A DNA stretch of 64,000 nucleotides from Vandiemenella viatica (taxonomy: Eukaryota; Arthropoda; Insecta; Orthoptera; Morabidae), in contig CM061921.1 of NCBI GenBank assembly GCA_031002005.1, positions 148,213,283 to 148,277,282 on the forward strand. The letters run 5' to 3'. The number at the start of each line of letters is the position of its first letter. The stretch's first letter is position 1. The notes below the pieces were generated by a model. That model saw nothing but the letters and a program-made list of their open reading frames with translations. It ran no database searches and was not told the origin of the DNA. A program made the translations under genes and the position numbers. Of the stretch, positions 1 through 10,949 are shown in pieces.

Positions 1-640
1 TTTGACATACTGCGTTCAGAGAGACTATGGCACTTTCTAAATGAAAGTGCGGAAATAGCCTCTCAAATTGAAAAGCAGAAATATCTGGAGTGGAGAAAAG
101 CTGAGGGCGGAAACCGACGTAGACATCCATCATGACCTGCCTTAGTCACCTCTGAGTTTTCCAGAGGAATCTCACTTCTGAGTGACTGCTGGAGTACTTC
201 ATGTGTTCCAGGAGGGCAGCTTCCTCAAGAGCTGGGGTCTCCGCCGCAGTCGATACCAGTAGTGAGAGCTATGGTCTCACGTCACACACTCACACTTCGA
301 CCAGCCACCTGGATGTGAGGATAATAATGAGATTTCATTCACAAGTTAGACAGTCAAAGAACTGTTTAGTACCTAGTTCAAGGAGTACGACGATTAGGAG
401 TACATTTTTTTCCGTTTTTTTTTAGTATTGTTTTAGTGTAGTTTTGTAGTGCTGATTTATTAGGATTAGATATTCAACTGTAACTTTTTCCTGTTTTAGT
501 TGCTACCGTATTTATGGGATTATTTACATTAATAGTATTATTAACATAATTTGTTTTTTAAACATGGTCTTAAGGGAAGATTAGAGGCCCAGTTTAGCCT
601 CTAGATGCTGGGTCAAATTTAAATGGAAATAAATAAATAA
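1..640. other. Unassigned left edge
   Basis: No element is recognised here. Frame 1 is open from the first base to about 135 and has a charged, coding-like composition (it includes LNESAEIASQIEKQ), so it may be the tail of a coding relic that starts left of the window. The rest is ordinary AT-rich sequence that runs into the transposase relic. Confidence 0.3.
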
Positions 641-2090
641 ACTGGGTATGGTGTGGATCCTCCTATAGCACAGAGGATTAGACGATGGCATGAATAATTC
701 CGAGAAACAGGTTGTTTGTGTAAAGGCAAATCGCCCTGCCGAAACCGCCTTAAGGCGCGTTCCCACGATCCCTTGTAACGAAGGCGAGACGGGACGAATA
801 CTCAATAACACGCCATGGGAACAGGACCGTCTCTGCTAGCGGAGACGAGACGTAGCTACCCACTCTGAGTCGATAAACATCACAGGCGTGTGTAGCGGTG
901 GTCTGTTGCCATTGGTTTGCAGCAGCGGTGCGCACACCTTCTGTTGCTGTAAAGTGCTCTGTGCCAAACGACACTAGGCAACGTGTTGCGGAGATGGCGG
1001 CGAGGTAAGTTAGGACTAACCTGCGGCCCGCGGTCGTCCCTACACTTCGGCTAATGACTAATGAGGTCCCTTCCCGTCTCGCTTTCGTTACAAGGGATCG
1101 TGGGAACGCGCCTTTACGCAGATGTTTAACGCATCCGCCATACAGTCACAAGGAGTACGCAGAAATCCATTCGCCGTGCAGCTCGACAGAACAACATGCC
1201 CCCAATGTCCGTCTGGCGTGTGTTGCGTCGACGTTTACACATGAAACCATACAAAATTCAGATACTGCAAACTCTTCGTGAAGGTGGCAAACAACAACGT
1301 GTGGAGTTCTGTAATTTCGTTCTTGGCAAGATGGAAGATGACAGTTTTCTTCCATGCTTAGTGTTAAGTGACGAGCCAACATTCCATTTAAAAGGTAACG
1401 TGAAGCGTCATAACGTGAGAATGGGGTAGGCACAACCACATGAAGTTGTACAATATGAGAGGAACTCTCCAAAATTTAATGCGTTTTATGAAGTTTCACG
1501 GGAAAAGGTGTACGGTCCATTTTTCTTTGCAGAGAACAGTGTTGCAGGAAACACGTATCTCGATATTCTTGAGAACTTTCTTTACCACAGTTGGAGACTG
1601 ATTCGAACGACTTCATTTACCAACAGGATGGGGCACCGCCACACTGGCATCTGGAAATGCGGGAATTTTTAAATGAAAGGATTGTCGAACGATGGATCGG
1701 TCGCACTGGTCCAAATGATTCAGCCTTACATTACTGGCCTCCAAGGTCACCGGACCTGACTTTCTGGGATTATTTCTTATGGGGGTTTATAAAAGACTCT
1801 GTTTATGTGCCTCGGTTACCAACAACAATGAATGAACTGATACATCGCATAACAGCAGCTGTGGAAGCTGTCACTCGAGACATGCTCGCTGCAGCCTGGG
1901 AAGAATTTGAATATCGCATTGCCATATGCCGAGCAACTCAAGGGGGGGGGGGGGGTATATTGAACACCTTTGAAGAGGTATGAAAAAAAACTTATATGTT
2001 TATCAAGTTCAGAAATACAGACGTGCCAAATCAGATGATTCCTTTTGATAGACCCTGTAATTTGAAAGAACAGACAGTTTGGTGTCAACA
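640..2090 (+). pseudogene. Mariner-superfamily (IS630/Tc1-mariner type) transposase pseudogene, interrupted by a MITE
   Basis: This is the relic of a cut-and-paste DDE transposase. In order there is an N-terminal helix-turn-helix remnant near 650-745 (IAQRIRRWH, a stop, then FRETGCLCKGKSP). After a 361-bp insertion the frame resumes near 1163 (KSIRRAARQNN, VWRVLRRRL). The first catalytic region reads LVLSDEPTFHLKGNVKRHN near 1360-1420, and the second reads DFIYQQDGAPPHWHLE near 1610-1650. WPPRSPDLTFWDYFLWGFI follows near 1735-1785. A stop at about 1427, a frameshift near 1590 and a run of Gs near 1940-1954 show that it is dead. The QQDGAPPH and WPPRSPDLT signatures are known from a widespread arthropod family within the IS630/Tc1/mariner superfamily. 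The exact subfamily is not resolved. The element's own ends were not identified. Confidence 0.85.
753..1113. mobile_element. Non-autonomous DNA element (MITE) with ~40-bp terminal inverted repeats and TTA target duplication
   Basis: A 361-bp insertion lies inside the mariner-type transposase pseudogene. Its ends are a near-perfect inverted repeat of about 41 bp: the left end begins AGGCGCGTTCCCACGATCCC, and its reverse complement ends the element at 1113. The trinucleotide TTA occurs at 750-752 and again at 1114-1116, as expected for a 3-bp target duplication. The interior has no coding potential. A TTA duplication with long terminal repeats suggests a PIF/Harbinger-type MITE. That assignment is inference, since no related transposase is in the window. 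Confidence 0.75.
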
Positions 2091-4100
2091 GTTTGTGAGA
2101 GCAGTTTCCAGTTGTACGTTTCTTTAAAAAAAATTACTATGAACCAAAAAAAATATAGGTAATAGCATTTCGCCTAAAAAAAAATCGATGGAAAAAATTA
2201 CTATCGATTTCTTAAAGCGTTTTGAATACAGAATGGTATCAGGCTGATCTTACCTTCAGTTAAGTTGTATGATTTAGCGATTTCCTTTAAAAAATATTCA
2301 TGGCGCTGAACTGTATTCAGTGTAGAACCCACGTGTCTGCAATATAAAAAAATTAGGCGACGTGGAGTTTTGTAAGCAGCTCTTCTGCACGCCACGGGGC
2401 CGCTGCTCTCTTTGTGATTGCCACGCCTCTCTCGCGACTAACCGCTTTCACACACGCAACCATTTCGTCGTGTGTTGACAAGCACAGACACAAATATTTC
2501 ACCTACTTCGAAGAACTATGCGCATGATACATCGTCTATAGTTAACTACTTCATTTTTAGTATGATTGTTAAAAATATGTTTTCAGTTTTGACGTGAATA
2601 CGCCTTTCAAATTCTGGGTGACAATAACAGAATTATGAGTCACACGAAAACTGTTCAGATTTAATAGTCTGGTACTCAAAGATTATTGGACGTAGGACCG
2701 CGGGGTGGAATGGGTTCGACGGAGAAACCTTGGAAAGGTAAAGTATATTAGGCGGCATCTCTCCCGTCCCCTGCACAACTGGGTTTGATTAGTAGGTAGT
2801 CTCTGATCTAGGAGGGGGGGAGAGGGATGCAAAACGGAGCACTTGCCCCGGGCGGCAAAATCATATTTGATGGGCTGTTAATTTATGTCGCGGAGACTTT
2901 TTTATTTTAATTTTATTTTTTAGCTCCATTAATGCCCCGGGCAAACGTGTGGCGACAATGGGGCGGCAACAATCGGGGCGGAAAAATAATGTTTGAAGGG
3001 GCATCAATCTCACAGTTTTCTTCTCGGCTCGGAAAACCCTTGGATCTGTCAGTGTTTGTCGGGAAACGAAACGGCGATTGAACGCACAGTGAATGGACTT
3101 AGAGACCAAACATCGTAAGTTTGTCCAGTGAATTTCGTATGATATACACCGTAGTGGACAACTTAACAACATTTGAAGACCGATAAAACTATATTTCGAT
3201 AAATTGTGACGCTTTGGAATTGAAAATGTTAAAGTAAATGACAAGATAGTGGAAGCACACCATTGAAATGCAGGTAGAATTGAAGCTAAACTCCATTGAA
3301 AACGCCTAGAAATGTCGGCTCTATCGATTGAGAAAGAAGGCCAATCTATAGATAGCCATGGGGTATCATAACCTCGCCGAGACCCAGCGATTTGGGGGGG
3401 GGGTGGAGTTACGGCAAAACAGCCGCCACCAATGGACGTCGACTGAGCAGAGGAACACAATGATACCATAGCCGAGCAGCCTGCACTGTTTTACCTATAG
3501 AAACATGCACCGAAACGCTCATTGTTGCAGTTAGCAGTAGTTTTCTTGTGTACCTAAATAAAACGTTTAGTTATAAACAATATTTGTTGTTTCACTTGCT
3601 GTTTGGCTGAAGAAACATGTACTCACGTTGGTACTTGGGATAGTGGCTCTAAATACTACTTATCCTCCATTTCTGTGTTGTCAAGCAGGTTTACAAAGAT
3701 GTTTCTCATCCATTGAGGGGGAATCTTAATGGCTGATAATACTTTAAATTATTGATTAAATAACGAGAACGTTGAATTCTTTCATTGACAAGTTACACTA
3801 ACAAGGTGAAAGTTTTGGAACAGCAGCTTACGAAGATACTGGTGTCATATGAATCTCGTCAAAAGGGTTTTTAGTGGCACACTTCGTAGATGCTGTTACT
3901 TGGACTCCTGTGGGTATTATAACACGTTTAGTGACGAAAAAATAGTTAACCTGAGAACATTAATAAAGTTCCAACGCAAAATAATTGCTGGAGAAGTAAG
4001 GTTTAAAAAATTTATGATTTCACGCTCTGCGATGTCAAGATCGAAGAGTGCCTCAGGGATAATATTATTTCCCAAACAGAACAATGCATTGTTAGGTCAC
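2090..4100. other. Unassigned region, partly G-rich
   Basis: I see no supportable gene. From 2690 to 3020 the sequence is unusually GC-rich and contains two diverged copies of a short motif (GGGCGGCAAAATCATATTTG near 2852 and a related GGGGCGGAAAAATAATG near 2975), so it is probably part of a repeat. A minus-strand open frame of 202 codons at 2861-3469 has low-complexity, proline- and serine-rich composition and matches no family I know. The rest (3500-4100) is AT-rich. It has a short plus-strand open frame at 3849-4109, with no recognisable domain, that leads into the Tc1 relic. Confidence 0.35.
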
Positions 4101-4980
4101 ATCTACTGAATCATCAATATCCGCTACGGATGACCAGACGTGCGCTAGTCAGCAGACGAATGGCACTTGAGCTGACTGCCGGAAAGGATGAGGGACTCGG
4201 TAGAGACCTTTCTGTACGTTCTGTGCATACACAATTGGTATTAACCAGACATTCTCACAGAACACCAACTGAGATGACATGCATTGGCCCCAAAATGACT
4301 GGTATTATGAGTCAGTTTGCGTGTGGTATGAGACGATGATTGCGTGGTGGGCGACCGGAAAAGCTCTGACTTCGCAATCGGGAGAACTCTGGTTCAAATT
4401 CCCCTCCGGACATTCAGATTTAAGTTTTTCGTGTTTTCCAGAAATTACTATAGGCGAATCCCAGTATGTTTCATTCAAAGTACTATGACCGAATTCCTTC
4501 CCATTCGTTTCCAATAATTCTTTCCCGCCACTAATGACATCGACGTTGACGAGGCATAAAGGCATAACGAGCTGTTAGTCAGAGCCAGGGATGGCGTAGT
4601 CCCCATTAGGACATGGATCCAACTTGCCTGCAAAGAATTGTGCAAGGTGTTGGTGTTTCCGTAATGGCACGAGGAGTGTTTATCAGGCATGTTTTGGGTC
4701 ATCTGGTCAAAATAAACCGTTCAGTGATGGGACATAGCTATGCTCAACAGACTGGTGACCATCTGCTGCCTCGCAGGAGCCTGGCATGCAAGTGCAGGTC
4801 TACCACCTAGGGCGTTACGTCGGAATGTTGTATGTTTTGGAGGAGGATCTTGGCTTCACCGTCTGGATCGCGAGGACTGTTCAACATCTATTCAAAAAAA
4901 ATGTACCCTCAATCTCAAGATTTGTTTCATACTGAGTAGGTGTATAGCTGCGTATAACTCAAAAACGGTACGACTTTACT
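4100..4980 (+). pseudogene. Tc1-like transposase pseudogene, split by a SINE
   Basis: This is a decayed Tc1-family transposase. The part before the SINE ends with CVWYET near 4320-4335, matching the family's VWR.PHE block that follows the first catalytic aspartate. After the SINE the frame resumes at 4613 with MDPTCLQRIVQGVGVSVMAR and GVFIRHVLGHLVKINRSVMG, the region usually written GGGSVMVWG. QQTGDHLLP follows. The second catalytic block is not recognisable. The region upstream of 4280 is poorly conserved, so the start is approximate. Stops and frame changes show that it is inactive. Confidence 0.65.
4340..4566 (+). mobile_element. tRNA-derived SINE copy (diverged), inside the Tc1 relic
   Basis: This is an old copy of the SINE family seen at six or more other places in the window. 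It starts with the tRNA-like head (GTGGTGGGCGACCGG), has a degenerate B box (GGTTCAAATTCCCC), then the body with GGCGAATCCCAGTATG, and ends at the GACATCGACGTTGACGAGGC tail motif. It has no long poly(A) tail left. It splits the Tc1-like coding frame between the CVWYET block and the MDPTCLQ block, so it inserted after that transposase. Confidence 0.8.
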
Positions 4981-4999
4981 AGATTTTTTTGTATTTATT

Positions 5000-5380
5000 T
5001 CGTTAGTGCAACGTCCCGAACACTGCCCTTACCCGCCGATGAGTGAATTTCTGACCACCCGTATGTACTGCTATATACGGTGTAACAGCTTGATATTAAC
5101 TTCAGTCTTATGAATTATCTACAATACTGTTGGAGAGAGGTGCTAAAACGCTGCTGGGTAGCTTACCGAAAATCACAACTTTTCTGTGGATGCTAAAGCC
5201 ACTAATTTGAAATGAAAATTTAATCATGATTGCATGCAGATTTACCTGCCTCTACTATTATATTTTAATTAATTTGTTACTCGAATTTTCTGTCACTTTA
5301 AGAACATGCATGAATACTGCAAATACAGGTTTCATTACATTATCATCAATCAGCAGCTAACGATGCTAAGAACTTCTCGG
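5000..5380. other. Unassigned spacer
   Basis: AT-rich spacer between the Tc1 relic and the hAT relic. I see no gene or repeat structure in it. Confidence 0.4.
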
Positions 5381-6665
5381 AAGAAAAAATTACTGGTCGC
5401 TGTTATGACGAATACTGCTCACCAGAAGGAACTAGAAGATAATCGACAAATTGTGTCATCTATAATATTTTCAATTATTTTCTGTGGTACACCATACAAA
5501 TGACTTGTGTTTAAGAAGTAGAGAGCAACATCAAGGTGTTCTTGCAGACCTGCTGAAATTAAGAATTGATACAAGTGTTTTAGTTTTGAAACGCCATATT
5601 GAAAAACTTGAGAAAATTGTTATGTATAATCTCCCCACAGATTAAAAACGAAATCACTGACCTAGGCGGCTTGGTCAATAAATGTGAAATTATGCAGAAC
5701 ACAAAGAAGGTTTATGCTTATATTGATTGGCAGATGAGTCGTGTGGCATAGCTGGGAAGAACAGTTTTCCATAAATATGAGTTATTATGATGAAGATAAA
5801 AATTCAATCCGAAAAATATGTCTGTGATTCGTAGATCTGATGACGTTGAATGACAAATTATAGCATCAAAAATTGATAGGTTTTAAGAAAACGAAGGACT
5901 TGGACCTGACAGGTGCATTAGCCAAGGATATGAAGAATGTTAATTGGTGGGATTCTTAAAGAGAAATATAAAAAAGCCTTTATTTTCATTGTTCAAGCCA
6001 CAGACTTAACCTGGTTGTAAATAATTGAAATCGAATTACAGAAATACGGGACACAATTAACATCAAGGAGTACATCATAACTTTTTACGGGAAACTTTTT
6101 TATGGAGAAAGTACGTGCAAAATATTTCAGCTTTATATGAGACCCACTGATCTAAAAAATATACGTGTTTTTTCTGTTTTTAACGAGCATTTTGAAGGCA
6201 TTGTTAATGGACTTTCGAATGTTTTTAGAGAAGGGAATGATGCGGCGAGGAAAAGTGCTTACCAGTTACAATGCGCTGCTACTAAATCAGACTTTATTAT
6301 ATGCATTGGATTGAATAGTCAAGATTATTGGTACCTGTTGCCACTGAATTACCATCAAAGATGATCGACATGTATACATGCATTGATCATATTAATACAG
6401 TATTATCTGTCATAAAAGATCATACCAACAACGCGGACACGGAGAGCTAAAATATTTTAAACACATCTACCAGAACTGCAGCTGCCATTGGAACCGATAT
6501 GAAAGTCGGCGCATTGTAACTGTCTAACAACGTCGTTCCAATCACCCTGCTGAGTCTCTATACGATTTTTGAAAGGGATCTATTTTCATACCGGTACCTT
6601 ATTTAAATTCCTTAATAGTGTTTTGGGATTATACATTGCGCTTTTACGCGTTTTGTTTTAAACCT
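5380..6665 (+). pseudogene. hAT-family transposase relic (DUF4371 / ZMYM1-like type)
   Basis: This is the relic of a hAT transposase of the kind often annotated as zinc finger MYM-type protein 1-like or 52 kDa repressor-like. Blocks in order are: RQIVSSIIFSIIFCGTPY near 5440-5500, matching the family's long helix ending in LLCGRQ; EEQFSINMSYYDEDKNSI near 5760-5810, the block after the first catalytic aspartate; GLGPDRCISQGYEEC near 5896-5940, where the family has GLD...CVGQGYDG; YFHCSSHRLNLVVNN near 5981-6025; and NDAARKSAYQLQCAATKSDF near 6235-6295. Blocks lie in different frames and are broken by stops. The hAT C-terminal dimerisation region and the BED or TTF zinc finger are not visible. 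Confidence 0.75.
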
Positions 6666-7190
6666 CACTCTAGTTATTTAGTAAATAATCAATTATAGAA
6701 AGTAATCAGTTTTAGATCACATTACATGCCTTACATTAAATCACGTCAGTTAGAAAAATAACCTATTTATCTAATAAGCACTGAAAATAACACTTTATTT
6801 GCAAAGAATTACATATTTAGCTAGCAGCCGGGAAAGCCCTTTCTTCTTCCTCGTTCGTTGGTTTGATTGAAATGTTCATAAATAAAAAAAACTTTTTGAA
6901 AAACTTAACAACTTTTACAAGAAAATTGTGATAAAATTTCAGATGAAGTAGCTCGAAAATTATTAGTGTAATTATATAAATGATAATTAAATAAATTATA
7001 AGTAATAAATTAAAATATTAATTAATTAAATTATGATTAATTAATTGAAATACTATAATATCAATTAATTAATTAATAAAATATATATATATTATATTAT
7101 TCAACGTTTTTTTTTTAGCATGCATATTATCAGTTTTCTCTTGCCTCGCCCCCCCCCCCCTTGAACAACATCCTGGCTACGCCCTTGTTT
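6665..7190. other. AT-rich tract ending in a possible hAT terminus
   Basis: The tract 6900-7100 is almost pure A and T with ATTAATTAATTA-type repeats. It is followed by a run of Cs at 7149-7160 and the sequence CCTGGCTACGCCCTTG at 7172-7187. Read on the minus strand this is CAAGGGCGTAGCCAGG, which resembles termini of invertebrate hAT elements as I remember them. It may be the 3' end of the hAT relic just upstream. No matching left terminus was found. Confidence 0.35.
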
Positions 7191-7660
7191 CTAGCTTTAA
7201 ATATTCATAGGATAGTGTTGAATTGAGACTGTATGACACTTGGTTGACTCGTACATTATCAAAATACAAATCTATTAGCCCTAGCATCAAACAACGAGGA
7301 TAGTCATGAAACATTTTCACTGAAAACATATTCACAAAATTGTCGTAGTACTTGGTAATTTGATAACTCGATGACTTTATGATGTTGGTGGCGCTAGTCA
7401 CTGCAGCTAGCGGGTCGACCATATTGTCCCACGTTGATTCGCCGAGAAACACACCATAGGCAGGCAAATTATTTGTGTAAAATCAAATAGTTTTCATTCC
7501 AGGCACTGTTCGGGACGAGATGATGTGGCTGCGAAGTGAGACACACATTTGCAGATGTTCACTTTTGCTGAAAATGCCACGAATTATATAGACTTGCCTT
7601 CTAAGTACACCCCATTCTTCATGTAAGAGTGTGACTGTATTGTATCCAACTTTTTTGAGA
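7190..7660. other. Unassigned, with a 96-codon minus-strand open frame
   Basis: A minus-strand open frame at 7177-7467 has a mixed, non-repetitive composition but matches nothing I recognise. It overlaps the proposed hAT terminus. It may be chance or part of an unknown element. No other feature is visible. Confidence 0.25.
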
Positions 7661-8965
7661 ACTCTATTACTACAGATGTATTAAAGATTGTGAGATACGA
7701 TATTGTACCTTACCCTGAAATTTTATTTATAATGAGTCTGGAGTCTAGCTGCTTACCAGAGGACTGGAAAAGAGCGATAGTACTGGTTCATTAAGGAGTG
7801 GTGCCAAATAGGGTTGAAAATTATAGGCTGATTAGTTTGACATCAGTGATGGGAAAAATGATGGAGTGACGAATATGAATCTCAGATGGTGGGCCATATA
7901 CAAGATATTTTAGATGAATTTTACAAGGGAGGCAAAGTTGATAGTGTAGTACTAGATCTTTCTAAAGTATCTGACAGAGTGAGCCATAAACTGGTTTTAA
8001 ATAAACTGAAATCTATTGGATTGGATGAAAAAGTTACTTGCTGGGTAGAGGAATTCTTAAAAGACGAAAAGAAAAGTGTCAGAATAGGAAATACATAATC
8101 AAAATAGGTGGAAGTAAATATGGGAGTGCCACAGGGTAGAGTATTGGGACTGTTGCTGTTGTTTATTCTAATGAATGATTGTGTTGATGGTTTATAGTCA
8201 GAATTTAGGTTGTTTGCAGATGACATACTGGTATACAATAGGATCAAAGCAAGAGAAGAATGTGAGCAGCTGTAGGATGACCTGGATAGAATATCTGAAT
8301 GAGTAGGTCAGCATGGAATGAAGATAAATACCAATAAGAATCAGCTTACTGGGTACACAGATAAAAAAAAACTAAAGATTGTTTATGATTATAGGGTGGT
8401 GTCAGAATTGCTCGTCAAAAGCTTGAAGTATAAATATCTTGACATAACAACTGGACAGAGCACATTTGGCAGGTATTATGAAAACATTAAAAAATACTTC
8501 ATTTACTGTAGGGGGTGATGAGAGAATGCACCAGAGAAGTTAAGGAATTGGATTACAGAACTTTGGTCAGCCCCCTGATCGAATATGGTGGTGTAGTTTG
8601 GGACCCACATTTTGGGTATCAAACACTGAAACTGGAGGGCACACAAAGAACAGCAGCTAGATTTGTTTGTGGAAATTATTGCAGGACCCAGTCAGTAACT
8701 GATATGATAAAGGAGCAGGATAGGGAGTCATTGGAGGACATAAGGAGGATGAAGAGTGTGTTTGGAAGGATATTGGTTGATGAGTTAGGAATAATGCATG
8801 GTAGGGGAAAGATGACCATGAATACAAGTTGGCACCAGATTTCATGCATAATGGAGTGGGAAGATTTTATTTTTTGGGTAAGTGTGTTACAGGATGGAAC
8901 AAAATATTAAGTGATGTGATGAGTAATTTACCATAAACGCTGAAGGAATTTAAAATTAAAATTTG
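7660..8965 (+). mobile_element. Jockey-like non-LTR retrotransposon fragment (RT to C-terminus)
   Basis: This is a 5'-truncated LINE with a decayed reverse transcriptase. It begins near the fingers region (YDIVPYPEILF, LPEDWKRAIV near 7690-7780) and continues through NRVENYRLISLTSVMGK and VVLDLSKVSDRVSHKLV (7945-7995). It reaches the active-site block RLFADD, whose FADD codons are at 8213-8224. The C-terminal connection domain is at 8515-8790 (LVSPLIEYGGVVWDPHFGYQ, RTAARFVCGNYCR). Several stops and frame changes are present. It is the same family as the better copy on the minus strand at 32,764-34,375. Its 3' end near 8965 is A-rich (AATAAAATAAAATAATAA). Confidence 0.85.
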
Positions 8966-9440
8966 TAAATTGAAAAAACAAAATGGAAGTAAAGGGAACA
9001 CTCAAATTATTTAATAAAATAAAATAATAATAAAAAAGGATAGCTGGATGATTAGGAGAATTGCCATATTTTTTTTAAAAATGGCTTTTGATAGGCATGT
9101 GTATTTTGAATCAAAAGTAACAAATAATCAAAAGAACTGCTTGTAGCCCAATCACCGATGTTAGGAGCTCCAAGAATCGTTAATGAGAAGTACTGATTTG
9201 ACTGAAAATTACAGGCTCTTTTGAACAATGTGACAAAGATGTGAACACGCTCTGCTTTTGGCACTCCTGCTTCATAGTAAATCTATTGAAGAAAAATGTT
9301 CATAATATAGTATTTATGACATAGTATTTTATAGTAAAAATTTATCAAGCGCGCCAAAGGGTAAACATTTGGCGCCCATTCTTTTGGAGCTAATTCTTTT
9401 GGCATGTTTGCCTCTGCTCACATGTGTGTTAAGATTTGAG
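8965..9440. other. Unassigned spacer
   Basis: AT-rich spacer between two LINEs. A minus-strand 70-codon open frame at 9052-9264 has no recognisable domain. I see nothing else. Confidence 0.35.
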
Positions 9441-9479
9441 TAATTGTCATCCTTTGAGTTGACAGCCCCCCAGCCCGCT

Positions 9480-9880
9480 AGGTCTGAACAAACGCAGACG
9501 GGGATTCTGGTAGTTGCGAGCTCTAATGTTAGGTGGTTTATAGAGCCTCTTAGGTAAATGGCGGTTTACTCGGGGAAGAAATCCAACGTCCATTCGGTGT
9601 TTCTTCTGGGTGGCCTGATCCTAGATGTGGAACAGGCCATCCCAGATGCCATAGAATGGACGAGGTGTAGCCAAATACAGATTGTGGCTCATGTCAGTAC
9701 CAATGATGCTTGTTGCCTTGGGTCGGAGGTTATCCTCTCTTCCTTCCGGTGGCTGGCTGAAAGGGTGAACTTGGTGGCCAGTAGCCGCTAGATATCGGCA
9801 GCGCTAACCATCTGCAGCACCGTAGACAGAGTTGATTGTGGACCTCTGGTTCAGAGCCGTATTGAATTGTGGAATTCACA
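9480..9880 (+). pseudogene. SGNH-esterase-like domain of the CR1-like element
   Basis: The frame near 9510 reads ILVVASSNVRWFIEPL-like residues, with the GDS-like block degraded. At about 9680 it reads IQIVAHVSTNDACCLGSEVI. The TND motif in that setting matches the conserved block III region of SGNH hydrolases found in CR1-type first ORFs. An open stretch runs from 9558 to 9791 and ends in a stop. Its role in retrotransposition is thought to be nucleic-acid or membrane related and is not shown here. Confidence 0.65.
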
Positions 9881-10161
9881 GGCAGTTTTTTAGGCTGAGG
9901 GAGGAACTCCCAGATCGCGAAATACAGTTACGGGCAATCCAATCACATGCAACACCAGAATGTAGGAGGATCTTAAAAGAATCTTGACAGTATAAAGTTC
10001 TCATAATTAGCTGTAGAAGTGATTGTAACAAACAACCGGAACTTGGAAGTGGTATTTGTAGCACAGAAGCGGATATCGTTATCAGTACAGAAAGTAGGCT
10101 AAAACTGGAAATAAGTTCCACCGAAAATTTTAAAGATAGCATGAACGTATTTCATACAGAT

Positions 10162-10403
10162 ATTTTTTTTAGTTATGGCTTTACGCCTCGTCGACATCGA
10201 TGTTATTAGAGGCGGCATGGGACTGGGGACAAGGAATGGGAAGGAGTTCGGCCATGGCCTTTTGAAGGAAACATCCCGGCATTCGCCTGGAGTGATTTGG
10301 GGAAACCATGGGAAACCCAAATCTGGATGCCCGGACGGGGATTCGAACCACCGTCTTCTCGAATGCGAGGACAGAACGTTATCCGGTAACCCACCACGCT
10401 TGG
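10162..10403 (-). mobile_element. tRNA-derived SINE inside the CR1-like endonuclease
   Basis: A fairly complete SINE copy. Read on the minus strand it begins CCAAGCGTGGTGGGTTACCG and has the B box GGTTCGAATCCCC. The body is CATCCAGATTTGGGTTTCCC and the tail is GACGAGGCGTAAAGCC, ending in a run of eight As at 10,163-10,170. It splits the endonuclease frame between FHTD and VFIAVS. The target duplication is unclear; only a short TATTT is shared by the flanks. Confidence 0.9.
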
Positions 10404-10429
10404 TATTTATAGCTGTGAGTAAATTCCTC

Positions 10430-10930
10430 CCATGTAATGATATACGATCTGTGAAATCATATGGATTAAACTCAATGTAGCTGGGTCAAAACTCGTCATA
10501 GGCGCCTTCTACCATCCACCCGATTTCGACATAGTTATCGCCGAGGAGTTAACAAATAATGTAAATAGTGTAGCTAGCCGTTTTCAGGATCATGCTATGA
10601 ATCTAGGAGGCGACTTCAACCTGTCTTATACCGACTGGCATAATTACGTGCACATTACTGGTAGCAGGGATAAGGCAGCTTCTGTAGTAATTCTCGATCT
10701 GTTCTCAGATAATCCTCTCAAGCAGTTAGTTAATGAACCTACGTGGTGTCATAATGGTAGCGAAATCATTTTATAACTGCTGGTTACCATCAGGTCAGAA
10801 TTATTCACTGACATTTACAACGTCCACAGGAATAAGCGATTACAAAGCGGTAATTACGGCTATCAAATTATTGACTAAACAAAAAAGGGGGAAAAGGACG
10901 GATTGTATACAGATTCAGTAAGGTCTCAAA
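10430..10930 (+). pseudogene. Endonuclease domain (C-terminal half) of the CR1-like element
   Basis: After the SINE the frame resumes with VFIAVSKFLPCNDIRS near 10,410-10,460. The APE-type endonuclease landmarks follow: IGAFYHPPDFD near 10,500; VASRFQDHAMNLGGDFNLSY near 10,570-10,630, with the conserved GDFN; and the TGISDYKAV block near 10,830, matching the final SDH catalytic motif as SDY. The H-to-Y change plus several stops show inactivity. Confidence 0.75.
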
Positions 10931-10949
10931 GGACTGTTTTAGAACCTAC

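Noticed and set aside
1940..1954. G-run as a regulatory or G-quadruplex element
   Set aside because: A simple homopolymer inside a dead transposase frame; best explained by slippage.
2861..3469. 202-codon minus-strand open frame
   Set aside because: No known motif, low-complexity composition, and it lies over a G-rich repeat-like stretch. Most likely a chance open frame.
10172..10480. Open frames across SINE copies (also at 31,837, 48,800, 53,229 and 58,586) as small genes
   Set aside because: They are readings of the SINE body. The same peptide pieces recur at each SINE copy.
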